Shown here one piece after another: positions 32,816 to 42,655 of a stretch of DNA of 64,000 nucleotides; positions within the stretch are counted from its first letter, which is position 1, and each line of letters begins with the position of its first letter. The stretch lies in the NCBI GenBank assembly GCA_963669295.1, contig OY769938.1, positions 5,766,001-5,830,000 of the forward strand, given 5' to 3'. The notes beneath the pieces were generated by a model, which was not told the DNA's origin, made no database searches, and saw only the letters and a list, made by a program, of their open reading frames with translations. The position numbers and the translations under genes were made by a program. Origin of the DNA: G963669295 sp963669295 (GTDB lineage: Bacteria; Bacteroidota; Bacteroidia; Flavobacteriales_D; CALLUQ01).

Positions 32816-35800
32816 TCAATGTTTTGTCTCCTAAAGTTACGGATAAAATATAAGTTCCGCTGGCCATGAAGCTCAAATCAATACTCTTTTGTAAACCATT
32901 CTTCCATTGTTCCTGTACCACACGTTCCCCAAGTAGGTTTTGGATCTCCACTACTACATCATCATTCAACCACTCCTCCAATTGAATGGTAATGCTATTC
33001 AAAGTAGGATTGGGAAATACATTCATGCCAACATGGTTCCAGCTCTCCTCATCTATTGCAATAGCAATAATTTGATCGATATCAAATTCGCTTAATATAG
33101 CATCATTGCTACCAGCATTGCTACCCTGAAAGTAGTCAGAGTTACCAGGTGGATCAAACAGTGGATAATTGGGGTCATTAGAATTACTTGCTCCTACCAC
33201 ATATACAGAATGAAAAGCTTGGATATTGGTTGCCACGCCATGTCCTTCTTCTGAAGCTGCTGCTACAATATCACCTCCCAGGTAAGTACTCCACAATGGT
33301 TTAGCATCCTTTTTTAAGGCCAATAAAAAGCCATCCTGATTCGAGCCATTTCCCCCAATGCCATCCAAATCAGACTGGTTGTATGCTCCTGGTACAGAAA
33401 TCAGATGGATGTTATCGCTTTGCGTCATTCCCGTTACATACACTTCATCGGTATACCCAACCGCCACACCGTTAGCACGATCACGGCCATTACCGCCATA
33501 ATAAGTAGACCACTCTAATTGATGATTCATATTGAACCTTGCCAGATAAGCATCGGATAGCCCATCATGAGTATTATCATAAAAACCTGTTGGAGAAAAC
33601 GAAAGTAACGGGAAAGTGCTTTCGTTGGTAAACGTCTCTCCTACCAGGTAAATGTTATCATTGGCATCACATGCTACAGATTTTCCATAATCAGCTCCTA
33701 AACCACCAAAGGCAGTCGACCAAATTAATTCCAGGCCGGAATTAAATTTAGCTAAAAAGGCACTTCCTGATCCGGCAAAAACATTTTCAAAGTATCCCCC
33801 AGCATCCACAAAGTCATAGTTATTACATGAACCAATCCCTATTTGTGCATCACCAGCTATGATGATGTTGTCCTGGCTGTCAATGCAGATGTCATTAATT
33901 TGGTCTGCCACACTTAAGAAGGTGCCTCCACACCCCCAACGCGTACTCCAGGTGAGGTTGTTATCGCTATCAAAGCGAGCAATAAAACTAGAACCCTCCG
34001 TATCCTTAAAGAAAGTCGTTCCTCCCGGGTTAATCAATGGTAGAGTATTACTTCCTTCCTCCGAAATTCCAGCAATGAATACTTCGTTTTGTGAGTTAAT
34101 TGCTAATGCTAAGCCGTAATCATCTGTTGTAGCAGAACCAAAATATGTTGCCCATTCTCTGAACCCATTATTGGTAGCCATCTTTAATACAAAAGCATCA
34201 CGTCCGTTATAGGTATCGTCAAAATACCCACCTCCATTTATTGTAGGTAAATTATCACTATCAGTCACTCCAGTAACATATACTTTACCGTTGGCATTGG
34301 CTTGTACAGCATATCCAGCATCATTACCTGTAGCCAATGACGAAGAACCACCCCCATATAAAGTAGCCCAACGCGGAACTCCATTAAATGCAAACGACAA
34401 TACAAATGCATCTTGCCCCCCACCTAACTGACTTTGAGAGAATCCGCCAGCAGTTGGAAATAAAGAACTCATTGTCGTTCCGGTGGCATACATGTTTCCT
34501 GCCAGGTCCGTCGTCACATCATACGCCACATCCGAACTGCTTTCACCGTAGTAGGTGCTCCAGGTCATGTTGCCTCCGCCACCGGCAGGGGGTGCCGCTT
34601 CTTCTTCCAACTTAATAACCAACCATTGCGAAGGAGGATAGTTGCCAATGTCAAACCCAATGGTTCCTCCAAGGTCTACAAACTTCGGTGTCCAGTTAAT
34701 CGGTAACGTATTGTTGTTGCTGTTAAAACGGTAGGCATCCCCTTCCATCCACTTAAAATTGCCCAGCTCCGTTTCAATGATCAAGTCGCCATTGTTGTCA
34801 ATGGTATACCCATCCTGTCCGGCAAATTTCAAGGCAATGTGGTTGGCGTCGCCACCCGGCTTTACTACAAAGTAGTACTTCATGCCATGGGCATTGCTGT
34901 ATACGTGTAAGTCAATGTTATCGTATATCTCCGGATAAATTAAACGCGAAAAGCCATTAACCCCTTCTCTCCCTCCAGGAATATGTGGCCAGTAGTAATT
35001 CAAATGGCCGGGCACCGATTCAAAAGCATGCACTGCCGAAGGCTTGGCAAATTCACCAGTCCAACTTACATCTACGCGAAACAATGAATCGGGGTCGTTA
35101 ATGATCGAATCTAAACGCGACCACGCCATGTGCATTACATTGTTGGCAAAATAATGCTTCACGCCTGTATTGGAGTAATACTTGATGTCGGGCACCAGGT
35201 TGCCATTCACATCCCTTAACTGCCCCTTGTTTTGGTAATACGCATGCGCCACTGTAGGCACATCCGAAGAAGGATCGGTAGGAATGACTACCGGTTGCTT
35301 GCTATACTTTACCGTGGCAATGTCAAAGTTATTGCCGTTATGGCTTTGACCAGTCACATATACATCGCCTGTAGCAGGGTCTACTCCAATATCGCCCGGT
35401 TGTTCTTCGCCATTGGCCGCTCCATTAAACACTTGTACCCATTGCTCCTGTCCTCGGTTCGAGTATTTAATCGTAACATAGTCTTTGTTCAACCCATTGT
35501 CAGCTACGCCCAACACATACGTGTCGTTGCCGCTGCTTACCACCCGACCGGCAAAATTGTTGACCGTGCCTTTGCCATAATATTTTTGACTCCATCGTTG
35601 TTCCCCAAATTCATCGTATTGAATGGTGTTGAATGCCTGCACGTTGTTGGTTACAAAACTCCCTCCGGTAAGGGTAATGTTGTTGTTGGCATCTACTGTA
35701 AGTCCATCGCAATGGTCGTCGAAACCATTGGCGGCATTTACCCGTTGCATCCATTGCAAGTTGCCATTGTTGTCGTACTTAATGGCCAAATAATCTTTTC

Positions 35801-36617
35801 CGGTATTGTTACCATCGCTATTGCCCGCAACAATTACATTGTTGTTATTGTCGAGTACAATACCAGTAGCAGCGTCGTTGCCATTGGCCGGAGCATTGTA
35901 GCGTTCGTTCCACATTTCCATGCCGGCATTGTTGTATTTAATGGTAACAAAGTCTTCGTTGCTGCCATTGCTACTTCCACCGGTAACATACACATTGCCC
36001 TGTGTATCTACCTTCATGCCATCGCAGTGGTCGTCGTAACCGTTGTTGGTATAACGTGCCTCCCACAATTGGTTGCCATTGCCATCGTATTGCACCACCA
36101 GGTAATCGTTGTGGTATACATCAAAACTGGTTCCTGCCACATACACATTGCCTGCACCATCTACCTCAACAGCCACTGGCGCATCATCTTCACCATTGTC
36201 GTAACGAGCCGTCCACAATTCGTTTCCATTGTTGTCGTACTTAATGGTCAGGTAATCGAGGTTGGAAAACGAATTTTCGCTGGTGCCGGTCACATAGGCA
36301 TTCCCGGCAGGATCGCAGGTCAGTGCAATGGCGCGGTCGTTGCCGTGAAATGGACTGTCGTACTTGGTAAACCAAACAGTATTGCCCTGGGCATCGTACT
36401 TAATGAGTATAAAATCAGACTTCGTGCTGTTGGTAAAAACAAAGCCGGCTACAAAAATGTTACCGTTGGCATCAATATCGGTGGCGATATTACGTACAGA
36501 GTCTTGATCGCTAAAAGTGCGCACCCACTCTTGTTGTACTATATGCTCAAATTGTTGTTGCGCAAATGCTCCTCCCAATAATAGGCTGAAAATGGTGAGT
36601 AGTACAAGGTTTTTCAT
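32793..36617 (-). CDS. Large SBBP-repeat surface protein with DUF7948-like domain and T9SS type A sorting domain
   Basis: A 1274-residue cargo protein. Signal peptide 1-19. Residues 30-445 hold about eight repeats of ~50 residues with phrases like TIKYDNNGNELWTARY and DGAGNVYVAGTS. Residues 455-690 match the DUF7948-type domain (YYQNKGQL, then YPEIYDNIDLHVYSN, then GMKYYFVVKPGGD). Residues 700-1160 hold further SBBP repeats (LEWSTYYGGNGRDRANGVAV). The last 80 residues are the sorting domain (VFPNPTLNSITIQL...GTYILSVTLGDKTLNAKIIKK). A long open frame on the opposite strand at 35232-36581 is a shadow of the repeats. Confidence 0.9.
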   Translation of the reverse strand: MKNLVLLTIFSLLLGGAFAQQQFEHIVQQEWVRTFSDQDSVRNIATDIDANGNIFVAGFVFTNSTKSDFILIKYDAQGNTVWFTKYDSPFHGNDRAIALTCDPAGNAYVTGTSENSFSNLDYLTIKYDNNGNELWTARYDNGEDDAPVAVEVDGAGNVYVAGTSFDVYHNDYLVVQYDGNGNQLWEARYTNNGYDDHCDGMKVDTQGNVYVTGGSSNGSNEDFVTIKYNNAGMEMWNERYNAPANGNDAATGIVLDNNNNVIVAGNSDGNNTGKDYLAIKYDNNGNLQWMQRVNAANGFDDHCDGLTVDANNNITLTGGSFVTNNVQAFNTIQYDEFGEQRWSQKYYGKGTVNNFAGRVVSSGNDTYVLGVADNGLNKDYVTIKYSNRGQEQWVQVFNGAANGEEQPGDIGVDPATGDVYVTGQSHNGNNFDIATVKYSKQPVVIPTDPSSDVPTVAHAYYQNKGQLRDVNGNLVPDIKYYSNTGVKHYFANNVMHMAWSRLDSIINDPDSLFRVDVSWTGEFAKPSAVHAFESVPGHLNYYWPHIPGGREGVNGFSRLIYPEIYDNIDLHVYSNAHGMKYYFVVKPGGDANHIALKFAGQDGYTIDNNGDLIIETELGNFKWMEGDAYRFNSNNNTLPINWTPKFVDLGGTIGFDIGNYPPSQWLVIKLEEEAAPPAGGGGNMTWSTYYGESSSDVAYDVTTDLAGNMYATGTTMSSLFPTAGGFSQSQLGGGQDAFVLSFAFNGVPRWATLYGGGSSSLATGNDAGYAVQANANGKVYVTGVTDSDNLPTINGGGYFDDTYNGRDAFVLKMATNNGFREWATYFGSATTDDYGLALAINSQNEVFIAGISEEGSNTLPLINPGGTTFFKDTEGSSFIARFDSDNNLTWSTRWGCGGTFLSVADQINDICIDSQDNIIIAGDAQIGIGSCNNYDFVDAGGYFENVFAGSGSAFLAKFNSGLELIWSTAFGGLGADYGKSVACDANDNIYLVGETFTNESTFPLLSFSPTGFYDNTHDGLSDAYLARFNMNHQLEWSTYYGGNGRDRANGVAVGYTDEVYVTGMTQSDNIHLISVPGAYNQSDLDGIGGNGSNQDGFLLALKKDAKPLWSTYLGGDIVAAASEEGHGVATNIQAFHSVYVVGASNSNDPNYPLFDPPGNSDYFQGSNAGSNDAILSEFDIDQIIAIAIDEESWNHVGMNVFPNPTLNSITIQLEEWLNDDVVVEIQNLLGERVVQEQWKNGLQKSIDLSFMASGTYILSVTLGDKTLNAKIIKK

Positions 36618-36851
36618 TGGTTTTGGTTGGTTTCATTAAATCGGTTTAGCAGTATTGGTCAGTCAAACGATGTTTAAATCATAACATCAATGTTAAGCAG
36701 AGTTTTCTTTAAATGATTGAGTTTGAGAGTGCAGCGAGGTCAAAGCTACAAAAAAATACGGGTTGAAACAACCCATTTTTTTACACAAATAATACGGCTT
36801 ACAACATCTATAATTTTGGGTAATTCACTCAACAACAGGGTACTAATGAAT

Positions 36852-36881
36852 TTTGCAACTGCATCGGCTTTGTTACCTTTG
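36852..36881 (+). promoter_or_regulatory. Bacteroidota-type promoter, nearly leaderless, for the CoA-transferase
   Basis: TTTG at 36852-36855, 18-nt spacer, TAccTTTG at 36874-36881. The ATG at 36886 follows only 4 nt after the -7 box, so transcription would start at or next to the start codon. Confidence 0.6.
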
Positions 36882-36885
36882 CGCC

Positions 36886-37965
36886 ATGTTTAAGGATTTG
36901 AAAGTGGTAGAGCTGGCCAGTGTACTGGCAGGCCCCGCAGTAGGTATGTTCTTTGCCGAGCTTGGAGCACAAGTCATCAAAATAGAAAACAAGAAAACCG
37001 GTGGCGATGTTACCCGCTCGTGGAAACTTCCTGGCGAAGACAGTAAGAGCGTTGCTTCTGCCTACTTTAGTAGTGTAAACTGGGGCAAACAACATGTATT
37101 CTTAGACCTCAGCGATTTTGAGGACCGGAAATTCGTGTACGAAGTCATGGAGCAAGCCGATGTAGTGATTGCCAACTTTAAAGTAGGTGATGCCAACAAA
37201 CTGGGCATGGACTACAACACCCTCTCCATCTACAACTCCAAACTAATTTACCTGGCATTAAAAGGATTCAACGAAAACATCCGACGTACCGCCTACGATG
37301 TGGTAGTACAAGCCGAAACCGGCTATATGTACATGAATGGTACTGCCGATGGGCCACCTACCAAAATGCCATTGGCGTTTATGGACCTGCTGGCTGCACA
37401 CCAAATGAAAGAAGCCATTTTGGTCGCCCTACTCCACCGCGAACGAACAGGAGAAGGCGGGTTTATGGAAGTATCGCTCGAAGAATCGGCCATTGCTTCA
37501 TTGGCCAACCAGGCATCCAATTGGCTGATGGCTAAACACATTCCTCAACGCATGGGCTCGCTGCACCCCAACATTGCACCGTATGGCGAAACATTTACTA
37601 CAGCCGACAATAAAGAAATTGTTTTAGCAGTAGGTAGCGATGCACAATTTCAACGACTCTGCACCGTATTACAACACCCTGCACTGGCCAACGACGAACG
37701 TTTTGCTACCAACCAGGCCAGGGTCATTCACCGTGCCGAAATGGCTCAAGCACTTGCTCCCCTTATTGCTACCCAACAACGCGATGCCTTGTTAACCACA
37801 CTTATTCAACAAAATGTGCCGGCAGGAGCCATACGCAACATGGAAGAAGTATTTGCCACACAAACGGCTCAAAACATGGTGTTGGAAGAAATACTCGAAG
37901 ATGGAACAGTAACCAAACGGGTGAAAACCATTGCCTTTAAGGCCGATTTTTTGAACAACGACTAA
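36886..37965 (+). CDS. Class III (CaiB/BaiF) CoA-transferase family protein
   Basis: A 359-residue enzyme transferring CoA between carboxylic acids. Start at the ATG of MFKDLKVVELASVLAGP; an upstream ATG at 36853 would place the promoter inside the gene. Signature parts: LAGPAVGMFFAELGAQVIKIEN (CoA-binding N-terminus), NFKVGDANKLGMDY, and MPLAFMDLLAAHQMKEAIL with the catalytic aspartate near residue 167. Shorter than CaiB/Frc types of ~420 residues but within family range. Acceptor and donor acids cannot be told. Convergent by 4 nt with the next gene. Confidence 0.87.
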   Translation: MFKDLKVVELASVLAGPAVGMFFAELGAQVIKIENKKTGGDVTRSWKLPGEDSKSVASAYFSSVNWGKQHVFLDLSDFEDRKFVYEVMEQADVVIANFKVGDANKLGMDYNTLSIYNSKLIYLALKGFNENIRRTAYDVVVQAETGYMYMNGTADGPPTKMPLAFMDLLAAHQMKEAILVALLHRERTGEGGFMEVSLEESAIASLANQASNWLMAKHIPQRMGSLHPNIAPYGETFTTADNKEIVLAVGSDAQFQRLCTVLQHPALANDERFATNQARVIHRAEMAQALAPLIATQQRDALLTTLIQQNVPAGAIRNMEEVFATQTAQNMVLEEILEDGTVTKRVKTIAFKADFLNND

Positions 37966-38543
37966 CTGACTACCTCAGCCGCTTCTTCTTTTTTGCGCTG
38001 GCGAATGGTTTTGCGCAGCAGGCGCAACAATTGCTTCGCCTCCTCTTGCTCAAGCCGTAATCCCAGCTTTACCAACTTACCATTATGGTTGAGCACAATG
38101 GTTTCGCCCCCCATTACCCAAAACGAGTTTTCGTATTGTTTCGACAACGACTTGTCGGCCTGCTCTGGTATTAAGTCAACGTTAGAGATGTTATCGAGAA
38201 AGTAATGGTGTGCTTTGCCGTATGATCGAATGTCGCGCTTCAAGGTGAGCTTATCTGCCGTAACGCGAATGAACTCTTTCCCATACTTTCGCCACAGGAA
38301 TACTTTGCCAATCTTAATTTCGAAATACAGCCAAAAAGAAATGAGCACAAAAAACATCAACCGCTCTTCCCTCGCATAATCGCCTGTAGACATTTCGTAA
38401 ATGTAATACCCTCCCGAAAGGGTCCATGCCACCACCCAGGCCATCAGTAGTGATTCTTGCCATCGGGCCGTTTTCGATTTAATGGCAATGACCAGTGAAT
38501 GGCCTTTTTCAGAGTAAGATATTCGATCTCCAATCGTTTTCAT
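37962..38543 (-). CDS. Two-TM membrane protein with PH-like domain, hypothetical
   Basis: A 193-residue protein. Start chosen at the ATG of MKTIGDRISYSEKG; the frame is open upstream but hydrophobically odd. Two transmembrane helices at about 33-50 and 62-80, then a bacterial PH-like beta domain (FIRVTADKLTLKRDI, NISNVDLIPEQ) and a basic C-terminal helix. No function can be assigned. It stands alone between the CoA-transferase and M28 peptidase genes. Confidence 0.65.
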   Translation of the reverse strand: MKTIGDRISYSEKGHSLVIAIKSKTARWQESLLMAWVVAWTLSGGYYIYEMSTGDYAREERLMFFVLISFWLYFEIKIGKVFLWRKYGKEFIRVTADKLTLKRDIRSYGKAHHYFLDNISNVDLIPEQADKSLSKQYENSFWVMGGETIVLNHNGKLVKLGLRLEQEEAKQLLRLLRKTIRQRKKEEAAEVVS

Positions 38544-38732
38544 GCGCCACAAAATTAGGCTTTTTTTTAAAGGCACCAACTCGAGGAGTACAGCACAAAA
38601 AGACAAGCGTTAAAACCGCTAAAAAGGAGTATTGAAATGAATGGAACACATTAATAAATTAATATTTCATATTCATTTCAAAAAAGATAAAACCCTTAAC
38701 AAAAGGCAGATTTACAGCAATTAATTAATTTC

Positions 38733-40478
38733 TTAATTAGCAAACACCATACGACGTGTGTCTAGCACCTTCCCATCCACAACAAGGCTGTAAGAGTACA
38801 CCCCAGTGGCATGAAATCCATGCAAAAAGGTAACCTCATTCATTTGGTGGTCCAACCGTATGGGCAACCGATTCACCTCCTTACCACTCAAGTCGAAAAT
38901 ACGAATCTCGGCACGGGTATACTGCAACGGTTGATGCACCAACACAGAAATGGTGGTGGCCTCATCAAAGGGGTTGGGTTTGTTTTGCAACAACTCTACC
39001 TGCTGTGCAGGATCTTGCATGTGCTCTCCGATGTTTACCGTTACACCTTCAATCTTTTCGCCTCCAAACAAACTTTCCACACCATTCGAATCGACGGTGC
39101 ATGCAGAAATGCGATAATTTAACCCTGGAGCCAATCCCCACAAGGTATCTGTCGTATTGTATAGCGTATACAGAGAATCGAAATCGTGTTGTGCCGTGCG
39201 CACACCCACCCTGTACACCCCATACTGGTTGGGATCTACCAATTGAATTACAATACCACCCGGCACCTCTGCAAGGGTAAAATCTTGTACCGGCTGCGGC
39301 CCGATAGCCGCCATGCCAATAGCATTGGCGTTGATGACTGCGTTGCGCGACAGGTAGCCCATGTCTACATAAAAACTATCGATGATCAAGTCGGCATCGG
39401 TATCTATTCCTAAAATATCATCATCCGTATGCTGACGATCTACATACGGCACATCGGTAGGATCGCCATGGCCATGTTCGTTGGCCGAAGTGAAACGCAA
39501 AGCGGTAAATCCATTGGCACGGAAAGGAATATGATCACCTCCCCGTCCTGCACGATCTTCCCCCGTCATAAGGTTAATGATGTTTTTTACAGGGGCTATG
39601 GGGTAAATGTTTTCCATGTACTCCAACTTGGTAAAACGTGCCAGCCCTTTGTGCAACGAGTTGTAGTTGCCCGAAGAGTAGATGCGTAGGTTGAGGCTAT
39701 CCACATCATTCAACCCTGGGCAACCAGGTGGAGAAGCAGTATTGCCACAAATAACACCCCCCACAATATCGTTGTTAAACACCGCTTTAAGGTTCATTCC
39801 TGCAGCATCTGCATATTGTGCAAAGGCTTCTGCGCCCCACAGCCCTTGCTCTTCGCCAATGGTTAGCATAAACACTACCGTGCGACTGTAGGTATACTTA
39901 CTCATTACCCTGGCCAATTCCAGCACCAGGGCCGAACCACTGCCATTGTCTTCCATGCCATGCGCCTGGCACAACACATCACACGCATCCTGGCAACGAC
40001 TATCAAGGTGAGCCTCCACCAACACTACCTCATCGTAATACGGCCCTACCCCGGGCAATACCGCCAACACATTGCGGTGCTGATTCATACTGCAAATGGG
40101 TTCATCGAACTGCAAATAACCTACCTGCAAACGATTTTCGTTGCTGGCACTGATCCGCTCAAACTCCGAATGTACCCAACGACGGGCAGCACCAATACCC
40201 GTAGTGGTTGACACAGTATCTGATCCCGTATTACGGGTATGAAAAGTGCTTAACTCCTCCAAAAACCACTGCAACGAATCGCGCGAGATGCGATTCATTA
40301 CACCATTGGCAATGGTATCAGGACGGTTCAACACCGTAGTAGGCGTATAAGTTCCGGGGGTAAAATTGCCCAACATAATTTGCTCAACTACAGGGTTGGT
40401 AACCACTATATTTGATTGACTGTAACCGGTAGAACAACACGCAATGAAAGCAGCAAAGAAAAGCGTAAAATGTTTCAT
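38733..40478 (-). CDS. Secreted M28 zinc aminopeptidase with T9SS type A sorting domain
   Basis: A 581-residue exported peptidase. Signal peptide with CCSTGYSQ end. The M28 core is at about 120-400: first zinc His in VEAHLDSRCQD, bridging Asp in GMEDNGSGSA, catalytic Glu pair in TIGEEQGLWG, Asp in NNDIVGG, and the last His in GGDHIPFRANG. A fibronectin-like part follows (GVYRVGVRTAQHDF), then the sorting domain (LLQNKPNPFDEATTIS...GVYSYSLVVDGKVLDTRRMVFAN). Degrades peptides outside the cell. Confidence 0.9.
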   Translation of the reverse strand: MKHFTLFFAAFIACCSTGYSQSNIVVTNPVVEQIMLGNFTPGTYTPTTVLNRPDTIANGVMNRISRDSLQWFLEELSTFHTRNTGSDTVSTTTGIGAARRWVHSEFERISASNENRLQVGYLQFDEPICSMNQHRNVLAVLPGVGPYYDEVVLVEAHLDSRCQDACDVLCQAHGMEDNGSGSALVLELARVMSKYTYSRTVVFMLTIGEEQGLWGAEAFAQYADAAGMNLKAVFNNDIVGGVICGNTASPPGCPGLNDVDSLNLRIYSSGNYNSLHKGLARFTKLEYMENIYPIAPVKNIINLMTGEDRAGRGGDHIPFRANGFTALRFTSANEHGHGDPTDVPYVDRQHTDDDILGIDTDADLIIDSFYVDMGYLSRNAVINANAIGMAAIGPQPVQDFTLAEVPGGIVIQLVDPNQYGVYRVGVRTAQHDFDSLYTLYNTTDTLWGLAPGLNYRISACTVDSNGVESLFGGEKIEGVTVNIGEHMQDPAQQVELLQNKPNPFDEATTISVLVHQPLQYTRAEIRIFDLSGKEVNRLPIRLDHQMNEVTFLHGFHATGVYSYSLVVDGKVLDTRRMVFAN

Positions 40479-40577
40479 ATTTAGGGGTTTTTCTAAAATT
40501 AGTTATTTACCGCCTACCAAGCAAATGAACCGTTTGGTGTTGATAAAAATTAAGGTTATGTTTGACCAACGGATGCA

Positions 40578-40605
40578 TTTGTTTTAATTTTAGGCATTAC
40601 TTTTG
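40578..40605 (+). promoter_or_regulatory. Bacteroidota-type promoter for the 246-residue secreted protein gene
   Basis: TTTG at 40578-40581, 16-nt spacer, TActTTTG at 40598-40605; ATG at 40640. Confidence 0.5.
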
Positions 40606-40639
40606 CTATTGTCTTGAAAGTACTGATAAATCTTAAGCT

Positions 40640-41380
40640 ATGAAGAAAGCTACATTAATAATTACCGCCCTCTTGTTGCTGGGAATTTCATTCAAAGTAG
40701 ATGCACAAGCCAAGTGGGAAAACAAGCTATTGAACCTTTACATCGACGAAGATTGGGCCAAACTCAAGTCATCGGCATTGAGCGTTACTGAAAACGACAA
40801 ATACAAAAAAGAACCTCTGCCTTACTTGTATGTATCCATCGCTTACTTCGAAATGTCGAAAAATCCGGAATATGCCGAAAAAGAGCCTAAGGCCTTTAAA
40901 TATGCCATGAAATACGCTGTAAAGTGGCGCAAAAAAGACAAGCAAAACGAATTGTACGACGAGTATTACGACACCTATTTCTTCGATTTGAAGAATGTGA
41001 TGATTGAAGAAGCACAGAACTATTACGATGAAGGCGTTGCCAAGAAAGCCATGTATAACATGAAGCAAATGACTGGTTTTTCGACTGAAGATTATACCGC
41101 CTGGTTTTTTAGAGCAATGTGCGAAGTAAAACTACAGATGAGCACCGAAGCGGTAAAGCACTTTGCACAAGCAGTTCCTCAACTGGTGGCCATTCCCGAC
41201 TTTGAAGAATACCCCGAAGAACAACAAGGGTTGCTCAAATATTGCTTGATGAAATACTCTGATGATTTGATTGAATCGGGTTTGATCGATTCGGCCAAAA
41301 CTACGATTGATATCGGCTATAAGTACTTTGAAAATGATGAAGCTTACAAGCGTAAGTACGACGAAATCAAAAACAAATAG
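40640..41380 (+). CDS. Exported TPR-like helical protein, hypothetical
   Basis: A 246-residue protein with a signal peptide (MKKATLIITALLLLGISFKVDAQ) and a helical body rich in lysine, tyrosine and glutamate. Segments such as LPYLYVSIAYFEMSKNPEYA and YTAWFFRAMCEVKLQMSTEA read as degenerate TPRs. No known domain. It has its own promoter and ends at the nucleotide before the convergent bioA stop. Confidence 0.7.
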   Translation: MKKATLIITALLLLGISFKVDAQAKWENKLLNLYIDEDWAKLKSSALSVTENDKYKKEPLPYLYVSIAYFEMSKNPEYAEKEPKAFKYAMKYAVKWRKKDKQNELYDEYYDTYFFDLKNVMIEEAQNYYDEGVAKKAMYNMKQMTGFSTEDYTAWFFRAMCEVKLQMSTEAVKHFAQAVPQLVAIPDFEEYPEEQQGLLKYCLMKYSDDLIESGLIDSAKTTIDIGYKYFENDEAYKRKYDEIKNK

Positions 41381-42655
41381 CTAGATCATTTCTTCGATAA
41401 AGCTTGCGATGGCTTTATAAATCAATGACAAGTCGTCGTCTGAAATACAGTAAGGCGGCAATACATACAACACATTTCCTAAAGGCCTCAACACGAGGCC
41501 TTTTTGCTGAAAGAAATCGTAAATCTTATCGCGAAAAGCATTGAAGTAGGAAGTGCTTTCGGAGGTATTGAACTCGATGGCCAACACAGTACCCAATTGG
41601 CGCACATCGCGCAGTTTGGCATTGCCTTCCAAAGTAGCGGCAAACGACTGATGTCGGGCCTCAATGCGTCGAATGTTATTCCAGGTAGCCTCTTCTTCAA
41701 ACAAATCTAAGCTGGCACAAGCCACAGCGCAAGCCACTGGATTAGCGGTAAACGAATGTCCATGAAAAAAGGTTTTCTTCTTGTCGTCAGACAAAAATGC
41801 CTCATACACCTGTTGTGTACAGGTAGTAACACTTAGCGCCATAGTACCACCCGTCAACCCTTTTGATAGCGCAAATAAATCGGGTTTATGTTGCAGGTAA
41901 TCGGAAGCAAAAAAGCGACCGGTACGGCCGAAACCCGTCATCACCTCATCGGCAATGGTCAACACCTGATGTTTGCGGCACAGTGCAATCATAGCATCCA
42001 ACACTTCCGGACTGTACATCACCATTCCTCCAGAACCTTGTAGCAACGGTTCAAAGATGAATGCCCCTACATCTCCACCCTCCAGCAGTGTTTGGAGCTG
42101 TTTTAAGCTCTCTTGTTCGTTTTCGCGGGTTGGCACAGGGATGAACTCCACATCAAAGAGATAATGGCCGTAAGGATCTGTAAATGGGCTTCTGCCACTT
42201 ACCGACATGGCTCCAAACGTATCGCCATGATAAGCTCCCTCCAGGGCAATCACCTTTTTCTTAGGCACTTCCTGGTTGTACCAGTACTGAAATGCCATCT
42301 TTATCGCTACTTCTACCGCTGTTGAACCATTGTCGGAGTAAAACACCCGTTGCTGGTTGTTGGGCAGCTTTTGCAACACCCGTTCCGCCAATTCCACAGC
42401 CTTAGGGTGCGTGAAGCCGGCAAAAATGACATGCTCCAACGTGGTAAGCTGCTCTGCCGCTTTTTGAGCAATGTACGGATGAGAATGCCCGTGGGTATTC
42501 ACCCACCACGACGATATACCATCGATATAACGATTGCCTGCCTCATCGTACAGGTAAGCCCCCTCTCCTTTCACAATGGCAATGGCATTGCCAGCAGTTT
42601 TCATTTGAGTAAAAGGGTGCCACACTACGGCTTTATCTCGTTCAGACCAATTCAT
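41381..42655 (-). CDS. bioA: Adenosylmethionine-8-amino-7-oxononanoate aminotransferase
   Basis: PLP enzyme making 7,8-diaminopelargonate from KAPA with SAM as amino donor. The 424 residues show the substrate-side ISSWWVNTHGH near 50, DNGSTAVEVAIKMA near 110, the PLP-lysine in FALSKGLTGGTMALS near 275 and HGHSFTANPVACA near 305. Full length. It overlaps bioD by 14 nt and is the last gene of the bioB-F-D-A operon. Confidence 0.95.
   Translation of the reverse strand: MNWSERDKAVVWHPFTQMKTAGNAIAIVKGEGAYLYDEAGNRYIDGISSWWVNTHGHSHPYIAQKAAEQLTTLEHVIFAGFTHPKAVELAERVLQKLPNNQQRVFYSDNGSTAVEVAIKMAFQYWYNQEVPKKKVIALEGAYHGDTFGAMSVSGRSPFTDPYGHYLFDVEFIPVPTRENEQESLKQLQTLLEGGDVGAFIFEPLLQGSGGMVMYSPEVLDAMIALCRKHQVLTIADEVMTGFGRTGRFFASDYLQHKPDLFALSKGLTGGTMALSVTTCTQQVYEAFLSDDKKKTFFHGHSFTANPVACAVACASLDLFEEEATWNNIRRIEARHQSFAATLEGNAKLRDVRQLGTVLAIEFNTSESTSYFNAFRDKIYDFFQQKGLVLRPLGNVLYVLPPYCISDDDLSLIYKAIASFIEEMI

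Noticed and set aside
35232..36581. 449-codon open frame on the plus strand, antisense to the SBBP-repeat protein
   Set aside because: Its isoleucine/valine-rich repeats mirror the coding repeats of the minus-strand gene, which has a signal peptide, domains and sorting domain; the plus frame has no recognisable domain.
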